A DNA stretch of 64,000 nucleotides, taken from assembly GCA_018267575.1 (NCBI GenBank), contig JAFDYF010000056.1, positions 62,001 through 126,000 of the forward strand, given 5' to 3'. The stretch is from Bacteroidota bacterium. Lineage in GTDB: Bacteria > Bacteroidota > Bacteroidia > Chitinophagales > Chitinophagaceae. Of the stretch, positions 1 through 9,041 are shown one piece after another; position 1 is the stretch's first letter; each line of letters begins with the position of its first letter. A program made the translations under genes and the position numbers. A model generated the notes under the pieces. It saw only the letters and a program-made list of their open reading frames with translations. It had not been told where the DNA came from and ran no database searches.

Positions 1-1488
1 GGTCACGTTATTTTTCATTAATAATTTAGAAATCATGATGGCTTTTTTGTTTGATTTATTGCCATCCACTTCAAAGGAACGGAGTTGTAGGATGGCAGCT
101 ATCAGCACAGCGATGCTTGCGATGGAAAGTAAGAGGGGATAGGGTTTGTAATAACGGTATAGTATATCCGAAAGCAGAATTATGGATAGTGGAATAATCA
201 AAACCATAAAGGCCAGAGATCGGATGGGGATATTGATATATTGGAAAATATAGATTAATAGGGGCAATGCGTACAGCAATACTACGAATGCCCATAACAA
301 AATAATTTCCTTTTTAAATTTTCGAGTAATGAGTGCGGCGGTGAGTACTAGGATCAATAATATACCTAGCCCATATCGGCTTCCCGTGAAAAATGAATTT
401 GAATTATTGTTCAGGAAAATAAAGGAATTGACCGAGTAGTCTCTTTGCATATTCCCCCAAGCCAGTTCTGTTGCAAACGACACTCCAGAACCCAATGCCA
501 TCGGCATATAAAAAAGAAAGCTTAGTGCCAAAACCAATGCGTTTGCAAATAAAAAAGGTTTTAATGCTTGTTTTTTATTGCTAAAAATATAGATGAATGC
601 GATGGTTATCTGTATAAGCCAGAGATATACATGTGTGGGCATGGAATAAAGCCCGGCAATTGAGCCAAAAGCAAACCATTTTAGATATGTTTTTTCATCT
701 GTTCTGAAATAATAAAATATTGAAAGTGAAGAAAGGATGGCAAAGAAAAGTTCGATCATTTCGCCTTTGGCGCAAAAAATAAAGCGGTTGATAAAGGGGG
801 AGCTGACAAAAAACAACAAGGCAGCCAACGCGGTAAAGCCGTTAGATGTAATTTTTTTTATCCAGGCATATAGCAAAATGGAGCAGCCCATGCCCGCTAT
901 CAAGGAAGGTAAACGAATATTGATTTTTTCAGGGAAGGGCAACCATTTAAATAAATGGGTAATCGATTCGTAAAGGGGATAACCACTATAGCTGAAAATG
1001 GTTAGATAGAATGGTTTTGATGTATAGTAATTGTAGCACCAAGTTTCGTCGTAGCCCAGATCTACCGATATCAAATAGTACAAGCCCCTAATAAATACGG
1101 CTAGCAGTAAAAGAACAAAAAAAGTGTTTTGTTTTTTTGTACTGTTTTTAAAAACGGTTAATAGTGATTGGAGGCCTTGGTTCAAAGAACTGAGCATTAA
1201 GAAAAAAGAGCGGATTACCTTTTCCCGAAAGTAATAAAGGATTGCAGTCAATACCAGCGTGATGGCTATAAGTGCACAACAAAGATATCTTATGAGCAAA
1301 AATTTTTGAGGGCTTATGATTTTTTCGTTCAGGATATCCCTTAAATAATTTCTTTGTAGCTGAGTGAGCAAAAAGTTAACGAATGAAGCCCTGTCAAATG
1401 AGAGTAAAAAAATCAATAAAAACAGTATGCTGGTGCTCGCGACAAACAACAGTGCCGTATATATCTGTTTGGCTCTTCCTGAAAACAT
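1..1488 (-). CDS. GT39-like polytopic glycosyltransferase, 3' end outside window
   Basis: I translated this reading frame by hand from the ATG at 1488 and it stays open to base 1 (496 codons), so the C-terminus is missing. The protein is very hydrophobic. Two helices lie in residues 11-31 and about 64-86, and a third at about 122-140 is followed by an acidic loop, DLGYDET, at 143-149. A long series of further helices follows. An acidic motif in the first large periplasmic loop is typical of GT-C enzymes of the PMT/ArnT (GT39) family, which move sugars from polyprenyl-phosphate donors onto protein or lipid. The family call is inferred from this motif and the overall look; acceptor and donor cannot be read. 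The first two helices come before the usual start of the fold, so they may be a clade-specific extension. The gene is divergent from the LD-carboxypeptidase. Confidence 0.7.
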   Translation of the reverse strand, partial: MFSGRAKQIYTALLFVASTSILFLLIFLLSFDRASFVNFLLTQLQRNYLRDILNEKIISPQKFLLIRYLCCALIAITLVLTAILYYFREKVIRSFFLMLSSLNQGLQSLLTVFKNSTKKQNTFFVLLLLAVFIRGLYYLISVDLGYDETWCYNYYTSKPFYLTIFSYSGYPLYESITHLFKWLPFPEKINIRLPSLIAGMGCSILLYAWIKKITSNGFTALAALLFFVSSPFINRFIFCAKGEMIELFFAILSSLSIFYYFRTDEKTYLKWFAFGSIAGLYSMPTHVYLWLIQITIAFIYIFSNKKQALKPFLFANALVLALSFLFYMPMALGSGVSFATELAWGNMQRDYSVNSFIFLNNNSNSFFTGSRYGLGILLILVLTAALITRKFKKEIILLWAFVVLLYALPLLIYIFQYINIPIRSLAFMVLIIPLSIILLSDILYRYYKPYPLLLSIASIAVLIAAILQLRSFEVDGNKSNKKAIMISKLLMKNNVT

Positions 1489-1533
1489 ATAATTCAAATT
1501 TTTTGAGCCATGGGTGTAAAAAATTGTGGATGC

Positions 1534-1541
1534 CAAATATA
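1534..1541 (-). promoter_or_regulatory. Candidate -7 box (TATATTTG) for the GT39-like gene
   Basis: The minus strand reads TATATTTG, a match to the Bacteroidota -7 consensus TAnnTTTG, 45 bases before the GT39-like ATG. I see no well-spaced TTTG at -33, so confidence is modest. Confidence 0.35.
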
Positions 1542-1563
1542 GCAATTCCATAGAAGGCTATCA

Positions 1564-1571
1564 TATCTTTG
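1564..1571 (+). promoter_or_regulatory. Candidate -7 box (TATCTTTG) for the LD-carboxypeptidase
   Basis: TATCTTTG fits TAnnTTTG and lies 70 bases before the ATG at 1642. With the minus-strand box at 1534-1541 it makes a plausible divergent promoter pair in the 153-base gap. No clear -33 element was found. Confidence 0.35.
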
Positions 1572-1641
1572 CTTGCTATATTGTAGATGCTTCATTTGTA
1601 ATGGATATTTAGTAAGACTCGGATAAACTTATATTTAAATC

Positions 1642-2550
1642 ATGATTAAGATACCTCCCTATTTAAAAGCAGGAGATTGTATTGGCGTCGTTTGCCCTGC
1701 CGGCTATATGGCCTTGGAAAAAGCACAAACCTGTATCCTGACCCTTCAGGATTGGGGCTATCAGGTGAAAATCGGTAAAACATTGGGCAGCCAGTCCCCG
1801 AATTATTTTTCTGGGACGGATGAAGAAAGGCTTCAGGATTTTCAACAAATGTTGGATGATGATGAGGTGAAAGCCATTTTGTGTGCCAGGGGCGGCTATG
1901 GCGTCGGCAGGATTATTGATCAAATCAATTTCAAACAATTTAAGAAATGCCCCAAATGGGTTATTGGCTTTAGTGACGTGACCGTGTTGCATGCGCATAT
2001 CCATTCAAATTTTAAAATCGCAACACTTCATGCGCCGATGGCTTCTGCGTTTAATGATGGGGGTTATGAAAACGAATATGTGCTTTCGTTGAAACATGCC
2101 TTGGAAGGGATGAAGTCGAAATACCAAATTCCAACCCATGAACTCAATAAAAGGGGTACGGCTATTGGCGAGTTGATAGGTGGCAATCTTTCTTTGATAG
2201 CGCACCTTACCGGTACGGATTCTGATATTAAGACCAAAGGCAAAATATTGTTTCTGGAAGATTTGGGCGAACATCTTTATCATATCGACAGGATGTTTTA
2301 CCAAATAAAACGCAGTGGTAAATTAAGCAAGCTGGCTGGACTGGTTATTGGCAGTTTCTCAGATATGAAAGATACAGAAAGGCCCTTTGGCAAAACGGCC
2401 TATGAACTGATACAGGACTTGGTTGCGGAATACGATTATCCTGTTTGTTACCAATTTCCGGTGGGTCATGAAAAAGAGAATTATGCACTGAAAGAGGGCG
2501 TGGGCTATAAACTGAAAGTGGGTAAGCAATCGGTTATATTGGAAGAATAA
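1642..2550 (+). CDS. LD-carboxypeptidase (S66 peptidase, LdcA/MccF family)
   Basis: The 302-residue protein has the length and order of motifs of peptidase family S66. The presumed nucleophile is Ser111 in GFSDVT, after an ARGGYG glycine-rich strand at about 83-88. Glu206 in FLEDLG and His276 in PVGHEKEN complete the Ser-Glu-His triad known from LdcA and MccF. No signal peptide is visible, so it should act in the cytoplasm. LdcA members remove the terminal D-Ala from recycled murein tetrapeptides, while MccF members cleave microcin C-type conjugates. The absence of microcin genes nearby makes murein recycling the likelier role. The FkbM-type gene follows on the same strand after about 55 bases, so the two may be co-transcribed. 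Confidence 0.85.
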   Translation: MIKIPPYLKAGDCIGVVCPAGYMALEKAQTCILTLQDWGYQVKIGKTLGSQSPNYFSGTDEERLQDFQQMLDDDEVKAILCARGGYGVGRIIDQINFKQFKKCPKWVIGFSDVTVLHAHIHSNFKIATLHAPMASAFNDGGYENEYVLSLKHALEGMKSKYQIPTHELNKRGTAIGELIGGNLSLIAHLTGTDSDIKTKGKILFLEDLGEHLYHIDRMFYQIKRSGKLSKLAGLVIGSFSDMKDTERPFGKTAYELIQDLVAEYDYPVCYQFPVGHEKENYALKEGVGYKLKVGKQSVILEE

Positions 2551-2605
2551 AATCAAAATGACTGGTACCATTCAAATCATTCATTTTATTCGTTTATTTT
2601 GCCAC

Positions 2606-3388
2606 ATGAATCGCATCAAACAAATCCTGCTTTCTATTTTAGGGGAGAAAAAATATCTATCACTGGTGGCAGGGAGTTTTCAAAATATTTACCAAGCTGG
2701 ATTGGCCGGATTGAATTATCAGGATATTTATCTTTTGAAACAAATAGTGACGAAAGGAAATTATTGTGTTGATATCGGCGCACACCTTGGCTATTATACC
2801 TGCGAATTCAGTAGGTTGGTTGGGACAACTGGAAAAGTAATCGCCATTGAACCAATGAGCAAATTCAACATTACATTGAAAAAGTTATTGGAAAGAAAAG
2901 GCATGAATAATGTGGAGTTGTTGCAATTGGCTATGGGTGGCGATACTGACTATGTTGAAATGGGCATTCCGAAAGTGCAGAACATGAAAAAATTTGCGTA
3001 TGCCCGTGTCATGAAGGCCAACAATTATCTGGAGTATGTAGAATCGGAACGGATAAAAAATGAATCTGGGGATCAGCTCTTTATCGATTTGCCTCGACTT
3101 GATTTTATAAAATGCGATGTGGAAGGATTGGAAGTGCCTGTTTTTGCCTCCATGATGAAAGTGTTGGAAAAATTCCACCCGATATTATTATGTGAGCTGG
3201 CTGATAAGAACGAGCGGATTAAGTTTTATGAGATGATTTCTCCTTTGGGCTATGGCACTTATGCACTGTATGATGGCAAACTAAAGCCCTTGGACGTTTA
3301 TTCAGACCAGAAAGCCATTTCGCATAACCATTATTTTATTTCTAAAGACCGTGCTGCAAAACTTCAGCAGCTAATTTCTGCCTCCTGA
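2606..3388 (+). CDS. FkbM family methyltransferase
   Basis: The Rossmann-type SAM motif is clear: DIGAHLGYYT, followed about 20 residues later by the acidic end of strand 2 in VIAIEPM. Further on, FIKCDVEGLE is the motif typical of the FkbM/Methyltransf_21 family, whose members usually O-methylate sugars or secondary metabolites. I start at the ATG at 2606 (260 residues) and not at 2558, because the extra 16 residues are unlike the family and a near-match to the -7 box (TTATTTTG) sits 4 bases before 2606. The neighbouring murein-recycling and glycosyltransferase genes suggest a cell-surface glycan substrate, but this is inference. Confidence 0.8.
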   Translation: MNRIKQILLSILGEKKYLSLVAGSFQNIYQAGLAGLNYQDIYLLKQIVTKGNYCVDIGAHLGYYTCEFSRLVGTTGKVIAIEPMSKFNITLKKLLERKGMNNVELLQLAMGGDTDYVEMGIPKVQNMKKFAYARVMKANNYLEYVESERIKNESGDQLFIDLPRLDFIKCDVEGLEVPVFASMMKVLEKFHPILLCELADKNERIKFYEMISPLGYGTYALYDGKLKPLDVYSDQKAISHNHYFISKDRAAKLQQLISAS

Positions 3389-3461
3389 TTATGGTTGTTA
3401 TAGGGTTACTGGTTAAGCGTATTTGTGTTTTGTTCAGGACATGATTTTGCGACTGCCCTTA

Positions 3462-4295
3462 TTACTTCAATAAAGAGTCCAAAATATGGTGGAAAATTGG
3501 GTAGTCATTGAGGTTATTATGTGTGCCACCTTCAATCGTAATAAATTCATCATTTGGCTTTAAGACAGCCTTTAATTTTTTTGAGTTTCTATAGGGTACG
3601 ACCCCGTCGTCGGTTCCCTGCAAAATAATCACAGGGGCGGTAACCGTTTTCAAATACTCATTGGTGGGAAAATCATAATGCAGCATCCTACCCACAGGAT
3701 AGATGGGGAAATAATGTGCCGCAAGCGAAGTCATGCTATAATAGGGTGTTTCCAGAATTAAATATTTACAGTCACGTATAGCCGCAAGCTGTGAGGCAAT
3801 GCCCGTACCGATGCTTTTTCCATAAATAATAATCTCGTTGGGTTTATAAGTGGCTCTGGCCAATTTGTAAAACTGTAGTGCATAGCTGTACAGATCTTTT
3901 TCGGTGAACTTGCCCGTGCTTTTGCCAAAACCGGGATAGTCCATCATCCAAACCTCATAGCCGTTTTTGGTAAAATTGGAAGCGTATTTTGCATACCAGC
4001 CAATATTTTTCCGGTTTCCATGGAGATACAGTACAACCCCTTTGGGGATGCTATCATCCGTTTTGAAACGGACAATATTCAAGGTGGTTTCATTATTGTA
4101 AGGGATATTGATTTCGTCATGTTTATTGCCGAACTGGTATACACTGTCTTTCTTTATTGGCTCCGGGTGAAACAAGATGGATTCCTGAAGATAATATAAA
4201 GCGATGCCAATGATGCCATAAACCAATAGCCCTAATTTTAGCCAGCGGAAAAATTTGCGTCTCGATTTATTTGTATTTACTTCCAATGCACTCAT
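3462..4295 (-). CDS. Membrane-anchored alpha/beta hydrolase (copy 1 of a tandem pair)
   Basis: The 277-residue protein begins with basic residues and one helix at about 19-36, so it is probably anchored in the inner membrane. It has the LYLHGN oxyanion motif near residue 90, nucleophile Ser161 in YGKSIGTG, an acid in GTDDG (Asp229 or Asp230) and His259 in GGTHNNL. This is the Bem46/ABHD13-like branch of serine hydrolases; substrates in this branch are mostly unknown. The next gene upstream on the same strand is a paralog with the same motifs in the same order, separated by 51 bases, so the pair probably arose by tandem duplication. Confidence 0.8.
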   Translation of the reverse strand: MSALEVNTNKSRRKFFRWLKLGLLVYGIIGIALYYLQESILFHPEPIKKDSVYQFGNKHDEINIPYNNETTLNIVRFKTDDSIPKGVVLYLHGNRKNIGWYAKYASNFTKNGYEVWMMDYPGFGKSTGKFTEKDLYSYALQFYKLARATYKPNEIIIYGKSIGTGIASQLAAIRDCKYLILETPYYSMTSLAAHYFPIYPVGRMLHYDFPTNEYLKTVTAPVIILQGTDDGVVPYRNSKKLKAVLKPNDEFITIEGGTHNNLNDYPIFHHILDSLLK

Positions 4296-4311
4296 TGAAT
4301 CTGATTTGTCG

Positions 4312-4319
4312 CAAAGTTA
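4312..4319 (-). promoter_or_regulatory. Candidate -7 box (TAACTTTG) for hydrolase copy 1
   Basis: The minus strand reads TAACTTTG in the 51-base gap between the two hydrolase genes, 16 bases before the ATG at 4295. It suggests copy 1 has its own promoter besides any read-through from copy 2. Confidence 0.4.
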
Positions 4320-4346
4320 TTTTAATTGCTTCTTTGTATGTGCTGT

Positions 4347-5135
4347 TTAACTTTTCAATATGTCACGAATAAAATTGTGGTACTCGGGGAAGGAGGGGAG
4401 GTTATTATGGCGGCCTCTTTCAATACGGATCAAGGTTATTTTCGTTGGGTTTATCTGCTGTAGTTTCTCGCTATGGCGGATGGGGATTAAATGGTCCTTG
4501 GTGCCATGGAGTATATAGGTATGGCATTGTACTTTACGGATCCATTTGTCCGTTCGCAGCTTATACCTGAGCACATAACGTATGGGCAAAAATGGCAAAA
4601 AACGCTCAGCCACTCTTTGAAAACTATAATAAGGGGCATCCAATATTAAATAACGTGGATGGTTATCCGAAGCCAACTTAGTGGCAAAGCCACTACCGAT
4701 GCTACGGCCATAAATAATTAAATGCGACTCAGAATATTGGGCTACTAAATGCTCGAATACAAATTGGATATCGTTGATGATCTGTTTTTCACTCCGTTTT
4801 CCCGTGCTCTTGCCAAACCCCCGGTAATCAATCAACACCACATCGTAATTATAGCGATAGAAATCTTGGGCATATTTGGCCCAACCCTTGATGCTCCGGG
4901 TATTGCCATGCAAATAAAGGATAAGCCCCGCAGGCTGTGGTCTGTAAAAATGAAGACCATTGATACGGACCTTTTCTGCCACATCAAAAAAAAGTTCTTT
5001 AAAGGGAACATCATACCTGAACTCAAAATCCTGACTTAATTTCTCAGGTTTAAAAATCAATTTTTCCTGCACGAAATACGCAAGGATGCTCAGCAGCACT
5101 AAGGCGATCATTGCATAAAGCAGCAGATGGCTCAA
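4347..5135 (-). CDS. Membrane-anchored alpha/beta hydrolase (copy 2 of a tandem pair)
   Basis: The 262-residue protein has a hydrophobic N-terminal helix at 3-22 and the same catalytic plan as its neighbour: YLHGNTRS near 74-81, Ser145 in YGRSIGSG, Asp214 in HGTKDHLIP and His243 in RGRHNNLP. The shared blocks LHGN, DYxGFGKSTGK, GxSIGxG and HNNL show a common origin with copy 1. It lies downstream of kup on the same strand with a 99-base gap. The function is an unspecified esterase, thioesterase or acyl hydrolase at the membrane. Confidence 0.8.
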   Translation of the reverse strand: MSHLLLYAMIALVLLSILAYFVQEKLIFKPEKLSQDFEFRYDVPFKELFFDVAEKVRINGLHFYRPQPAGLILYLHGNTRSIKGWAKYAQDFYRYNYDVVLIDYRGFGKSTGKRSEKQIINDIQFVFEHLVAQYSESHLIIYGRSIGSGFATKLASDNHPRYLILDAPYYSFQRVAERFLPFLPIRYVLRYKLRTDKWIRKVQCHTYILHGTKDHLIPIRHSEKLQQINPTKITLIRIERGRHNNLPSFPEYHNFIRDILKS

Positions 5136-5234
5136 GGCATTAAAGTTTTAGATGAAGATAAAAATAAACCGCAACTTTATTGCGAACTACAACCGGAATG
5201 CCTTAGCCAGATTTGTTTCCCAAACTTTACATAG

Positions 5235-7190
5235 TTATGAAGTACGTTTTAGGTTGAAATTCGGTACACGTGAAACGATGAGCGGAAACTTTTCAACGGT
5301 TACATTGGAAGGGTCGAGGCCAAAACCTTTTTCTTCCGATAGGCTGAGTTCCTTGAGCCAGAAATAAAGCTTCATAATCATTTGTTCCAAGAAGGGGAGT
5401 TCATTGTCCTGACTTAAATATTTTTCCATAACAATGAACTGGAAATCGCCCACCACATTATTTTTTTCCAACGATTCGTAACGGCTAGTGATGTTCACTT
5501 CCTTATTGGTAACCATATCTTCCACCACTCTTCGGAACATGAGATTGATCCGCGGCTCAATACGAAACCCAAGCCGGAACTCTACCCTAATGATATCATC
5601 GGCAACGATATGATCAACAGAATATTCTGCTGAATAAGGGTCGTCCAGTGTCTCCACGTGTACAAACCAATAGATGTCTGCCCGTTTTGGTTTTTTGTTG
5701 AGGATGGAATAAATGATTTTATGCTCAATTTCTTTAGGATTGTTTGCGCTGGTCATATAAACGAGATGGGTAGCAGTTTTGGGCACTGTTTGGTCCCTGC
5801 TTAATTGGCGGATCTGGGGGATATAATGATCCATCCGTACAAACTCTACATAACGGTTCTTGATTTTCCTTGCACGGAACCAAACATACATCACGGTAAA
5901 TAATCCACCTCCTACAATCAGGGTTACAAAACCGCCATGTGGGAATTTGTCAAGGTTCGCAAACAAGAAGCTCAGTTCAATCGACAGGTACACGGCGAGG
6001 TAGAGATAGATCAATATCGGTTTTGCCCGGTGCGATACAAGATAGTTTGCAAACAAGATGGAAGTAGCGAGCATACAAAGTGTAATGGCCAGGCCATATG
6101 CGGCTTCCATATGTGAAGAGGTCTGGAAATAAATGGTGATTCCGCAACAGCCAAAAAGCAATAAAAAATTGATGGAAGGAATATATAACTGCCCTTTTTC
6201 TTCGGTGGGATAATTGATCCTGAGCTTGGGCCACAGGTTCAACCTCATACTTTCGCTGATCAGTGTGAACGAGCCGCTGATCAATGCTTGGCTGGCGATA
6301 ATGGCGGCTGCAGTGGCGATAACGATACCGGGAATGATAAACCACTGTGGCATGATGCTAAAAAACACACTGTGCGAATTGGTATCAAATACCCCATTGG
6401 TGTGGTTGGCCAATAACCAAGCACCTTGGCCCAGATAATTTAAGATCAGGCAGGTTTTTACAAAAATCCATGAGATGCGGATATTGCTCCGGCCGCAATG
6501 CCCCAGGTCGGAGTATAGTGCTTCGGCACCTGTTGTACACAGGAATACGGCACCCAGGATATAAAATCCCTTAGGGTATGTAGTGAGTAGTTCAATGGCA
6601 TAGTGGGGGCTGAAGGCTTTGAATATATAGGGGTCATCGAACAAATGTGAGCAGCCGAGCACGGCCAACATCGTGAACCATACAAACATAATAGGGCCGA
6701 AAAGCTTGCCAATGGAAATGGTGCCGAACTGTTGCAAAAAAAACAAAATGACCAAAATCGCCAACACGATATATACGATAGTGGACTGTTCAATCAGAGC
6801 AAAGGCTGGCAGTAACTTAAGGCCTTCAATGGCAGAGGTGACAGAAATGGGAGGGGTAATCATACCATCAGCTAGTAGGGCAGCGCCACCAATCATGGCC
6901 GGAAGCACCAACCAGCGTTTTTGCCTTCTTACCAGTGCGTATAATGAAAAAATACCGCCTTCTCCCCGGTTGTCGGCCTTTAATGTGAGCCAAACATATT
7001 TTACGGTTGTCTGGAGGGTAAGTGTCCAAATAATACAGGAAAGTGACCCAAGAATCAATTTTTCTTCTATCATTTTTCCATTTACAATGGCATTGAGTAC
7101 ATATAAAGGTGATGTACCAATATCGCCATAGATAATACCTAATGCAATCAATAGGGTTGCGAAGGTTACTTTTTTAGTCTGTATACTCAC
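5235..7190 (-). CDS. kup: KUP-type potassium uptake protein (copy 1)
   Basis: This 651-residue protein has about twelve helices in its first 440 residues and a soluble C-terminal domain, the usual Kup plan. GIIYGDIGTSPLYVL near the N-terminus is the family signature, and GAVFLCTTGAEALYSDLGHCG near the middle is another conserved block. Kup proteins import K+ driven by protons. The start codon is GTG at 7190. A second copy at 52026-53999 has the same domains and length, so the genome carries at least two. Confidence 0.93.
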   Translation of the reverse strand: MSIQTKKVTFATLLIALGIIYGDIGTSPLYVLNAIVNGKMIEEKLILGSLSCIIWTLTLQTTVKYVWLTLKADNRGEGGIFSLYALVRRQKRWLVLPAMIGGAALLADGMITPPISVTSAIEGLKLLPAFALIEQSTIVYIVLAILVILFFLQQFGTISIGKLFGPIMFVWFTMLAVLGCSHLFDDPYIFKAFSPHYAIELLTTYPKGFYILGAVFLCTTGAEALYSDLGHCGRSNIRISWIFVKTCLILNYLGQGAWLLANHTNGVFDTNSHSVFFSIMPQWFIIPGIVIATAAAIIASQALISGSFTLISESMRLNLWPKLRINYPTEEKGQLYIPSINFLLLFGCCGITIYFQTSSHMEAAYGLAITLCMLATSILFANYLVSHRAKPILIYLYLAVYLSIELSFLFANLDKFPHGGFVTLIVGGGLFTVMYVWFRARKIKNRYVEFVRMDHYIPQIRQLSRDQTVPKTATHLVYMTSANNPKEIEHKIIYSILNKKPKRADIYWFVHVETLDDPYSAEYSVDHIVADDIIRVEFRLGFRIEPRINLMFRRVVEDMVTNKEVNITSRYESLEKNNVVGDFQFIVMEKYLSQDNELPFLEQMIMKLYFWLKELSLSEEKGFGLDPSNVTVEKFPLIVSRVPNFNLKRTS

Positions 7191-7267
7191 TTAGGAATTG
7201 ATTAGAATTAAGGCTATTTTGAGGGCTGATCATCATGGCATGTAATCGTTACACTGAGCGTGTGCGG

Positions 7268-7275
7268 CAAAGGTA
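7268..7275 (-). promoter_or_regulatory. Candidate promoter for kup copy 1
   Basis: The minus strand reads TACCTTTG, matching TAnnTTTG, with a TTTG at 7292-7295 separated by 16 bases, slightly short of the usual 17-19. It lies about 77 bases before the GTG start. Confidence 0.45.
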
Positions 7276-7454
7276 TAGTTAAATAAATTAACAAAAATCT
7301 ATCTTGTAAAAGATTTGTGTTTTAACCCCCAAAAAATGGAATAGGCCAATACTTGTTAAAATCAATAATATTAAAGCCTTGTCTGTCATTTCAGGCAACC
7401 AGTATTTTACAGCTACCGTAACAGATTTTATATCAAGTTTTGACTAAATTACAA

Positions 7455-7484
7455 CTTGATTGTAGTGCAGGTTAAGTATATTTT
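7455..7484 (+). promoter_or_regulatory. Candidate promoter for the secreted 508-residue protein
   Basis: TTG at 7456-7458 is followed after 18 bases by TATATTTT at 7477-7484, one base off the Bacteroidota -7 consensus, with the start codon 18 bases further on. It is one of the better-spaced candidates in the window. The rest of the 312-base gap at 7191-7502 holds the divergent kup promoter and no gene. Confidence 0.45.
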
Positions 7485-7502
7485 AAAAATTGAACATGAG
7501 TT

Positions 7503-9029
7503 ATGGCTAATATATCAAAGTCATTTTTTTCGCTGCTGATTGTTTTTTTACCCTTTTTGCTAAACGCACAAAGAATCAGTTATTCCCAGCCCCAGCGAGA
7601 CGATAACCGGAAAACCGATTTTGAGATTATTGGGAAAATCAATGGGAACTTCCTTGTTTTTTCAAACAATCGATCGGATAATAGTATTTCGATTTTTGAT
7701 GATGAAATGAAATTATTGAACCGTGTCAATCTGGGTTTTCTTCCCGAAAGGTATATCAATGCCTATTTTATACCCAGCGAGGGTTTCTTTTATATGATCT
7801 ATGAATACCAAAAAAGGAATATTGTTCATTGCTCAGCCGTGAAGATGGATGGGCAAGGGAGAACCCTTTCCGATCCTGTGGAACTGGATACCACTCAGAT
7901 CAGCTATACCTCCAGTAATAAAATTTATACTACAATCATAAGCGAGGACAAGCAAAAGATCATGATCTTTAAGATCAATAGCAAGGACCCAAAAAATTAT
8001 GTGTTCACCACTTTTTTGTATAACCCCAATTTGGAACTGATCAGTAGGCGGAGGCTTTTCATGCCGATGGAAGAGCGCAATGAGTCGTTTACCGATTTCT
8101 TATTGGACAATGAGGGCACTTTGGTATTTGCAAAATTTTTGAAAAGCAATAGTGGTGATTATGTATCCAGGGTTTCCCTCGTTACCAAAGGGCCCAAAGA
8201 TGACGATTTTTCCATCAAGGACCTTGGCATTGGCGACCGCTTGCTGGATGAAATAAAGATTAAGATTGATAACGGCGAGCCAACCATCTACAAGCTCGCA
8301 GGTTTCTATTATACCCAAAAAAGAGGAGGGATTGAAGGGTTATATGCCTTGTTATGGGACAAAGCAACGTCTTCCAAAATAAAGGAATCTTTCATACCCT
8401 TCCCGGAAGATATGCGGGCCGCTGCCAAAAGTTCGGAATCGAATATGAAAATGGCTTTCAACGATTATTTTATCAACCAAATGATCAATACCAGAAATGG
8501 AGGGTTCTTGGTCGTGAGTGAATCGCAATTCACCACTTCCAGGGGTGGTTATTTTAACCGATGGGATTATATGTCGGGCTTCTATAACCCTTATTTGTCG
8601 CCCATGAGCTACTATGGTTCTCCCTATTATTATAGTCCTTGGAATCGATATGGAATGGGCAATGGAGCAGTGCGTTACCATGCAGAAAATATCCTGATCC
8701 TTTCGTTGGATAAGGACTGTAATTTGGTTTGGAGCAATGTTATCCCCAAGAGCCAGTACGATGATGAGTCGGAAAACCTGATATCCAACCATATTATGAA
8801 CACGGGGGGCGAACTGCATTTTATCTACAACCAATATGATCGGAGAAATATGTTCCTGAGCGATCAGAGCATATCTCCAGAGGGCAAGATTACACGCTAC
8901 CCCACACTTCGAAACTTGGACAAAGGATATGATTTTATGCCCCGCTATAGCAAGCAGGTAAGTGCCAACCAAATGATAATTCCTTGTCTTTACAAAAATT
9001 ATCTTTGCTTTGCTAAAATTGATTTTTAA
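7503..9029 (+). CDS. Secreted protein of unknown function
   Basis: The 508-residue product starts with a typical Sec signal peptide ending at LLNAQ (residues 1-22), so it is exported. The mature part is soluble with many aromatic and charged beta-strand-like stretches. It has no CxxC pair or lipobox. A Tyr/Gly/Pro/Ser-rich loop lies at about residues 350-390, around the SPMSYYGSPYYYSP stretch. I do not recognise the family; the alternating pattern would suit a beta-propeller-like scaffold, but that is only a guess. The next gene begins 12 bases after the stop, so the two are probably translated from one message. Confidence 0.75.
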   Translation: MANISKSFFSLLIVFLPFLLNAQRISYSQPQRDDNRKTDFEIIGKINGNFLVFSNNRSDNSISIFDDEMKLLNRVNLGFLPERYINAYFIPSEGFFYMIYEYQKRNIVHCSAVKMDGQGRTLSDPVELDTTQISYTSSNKIYTTIISEDKQKIMIFKINSKDPKNYVFTTFLYNPNLELISRRRLFMPMEERNESFTDFLLDNEGTLVFAKFLKSNSGDYVSRVSLVTKGPKDDDFSIKDLGIGDRLLDEIKIKIDNGEPTIYKLAGFYYTQKRGGIEGLYALLWDKATSSKIKESFIPFPEDMRAAAKSSESNMKMAFNDYFINQMINTRNGGFLVVSESQFTTSRGGYFNRWDYMSGFYNPYLSPMSYYGSPYYYSPWNRYGMGNGAVRYHAENILILSLDKDCNLVWSNVIPKSQYDDESENLISNHIMNTGGELHFIYNQYDRRNMFLSDQSISPEGKITRYPTLRNLDKGYDFMPRYSKQVSANQMIIPCLYKNYLCFAKIDF

Positions 9030-9041
9030 ACCCTAGCCAAG

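Noticed and set aside
71..295. 74-codon frame on the minus strand near the window start
   Set aside because: It lies out of frame inside the GT39-like gene, whose frame is open across the whole region.
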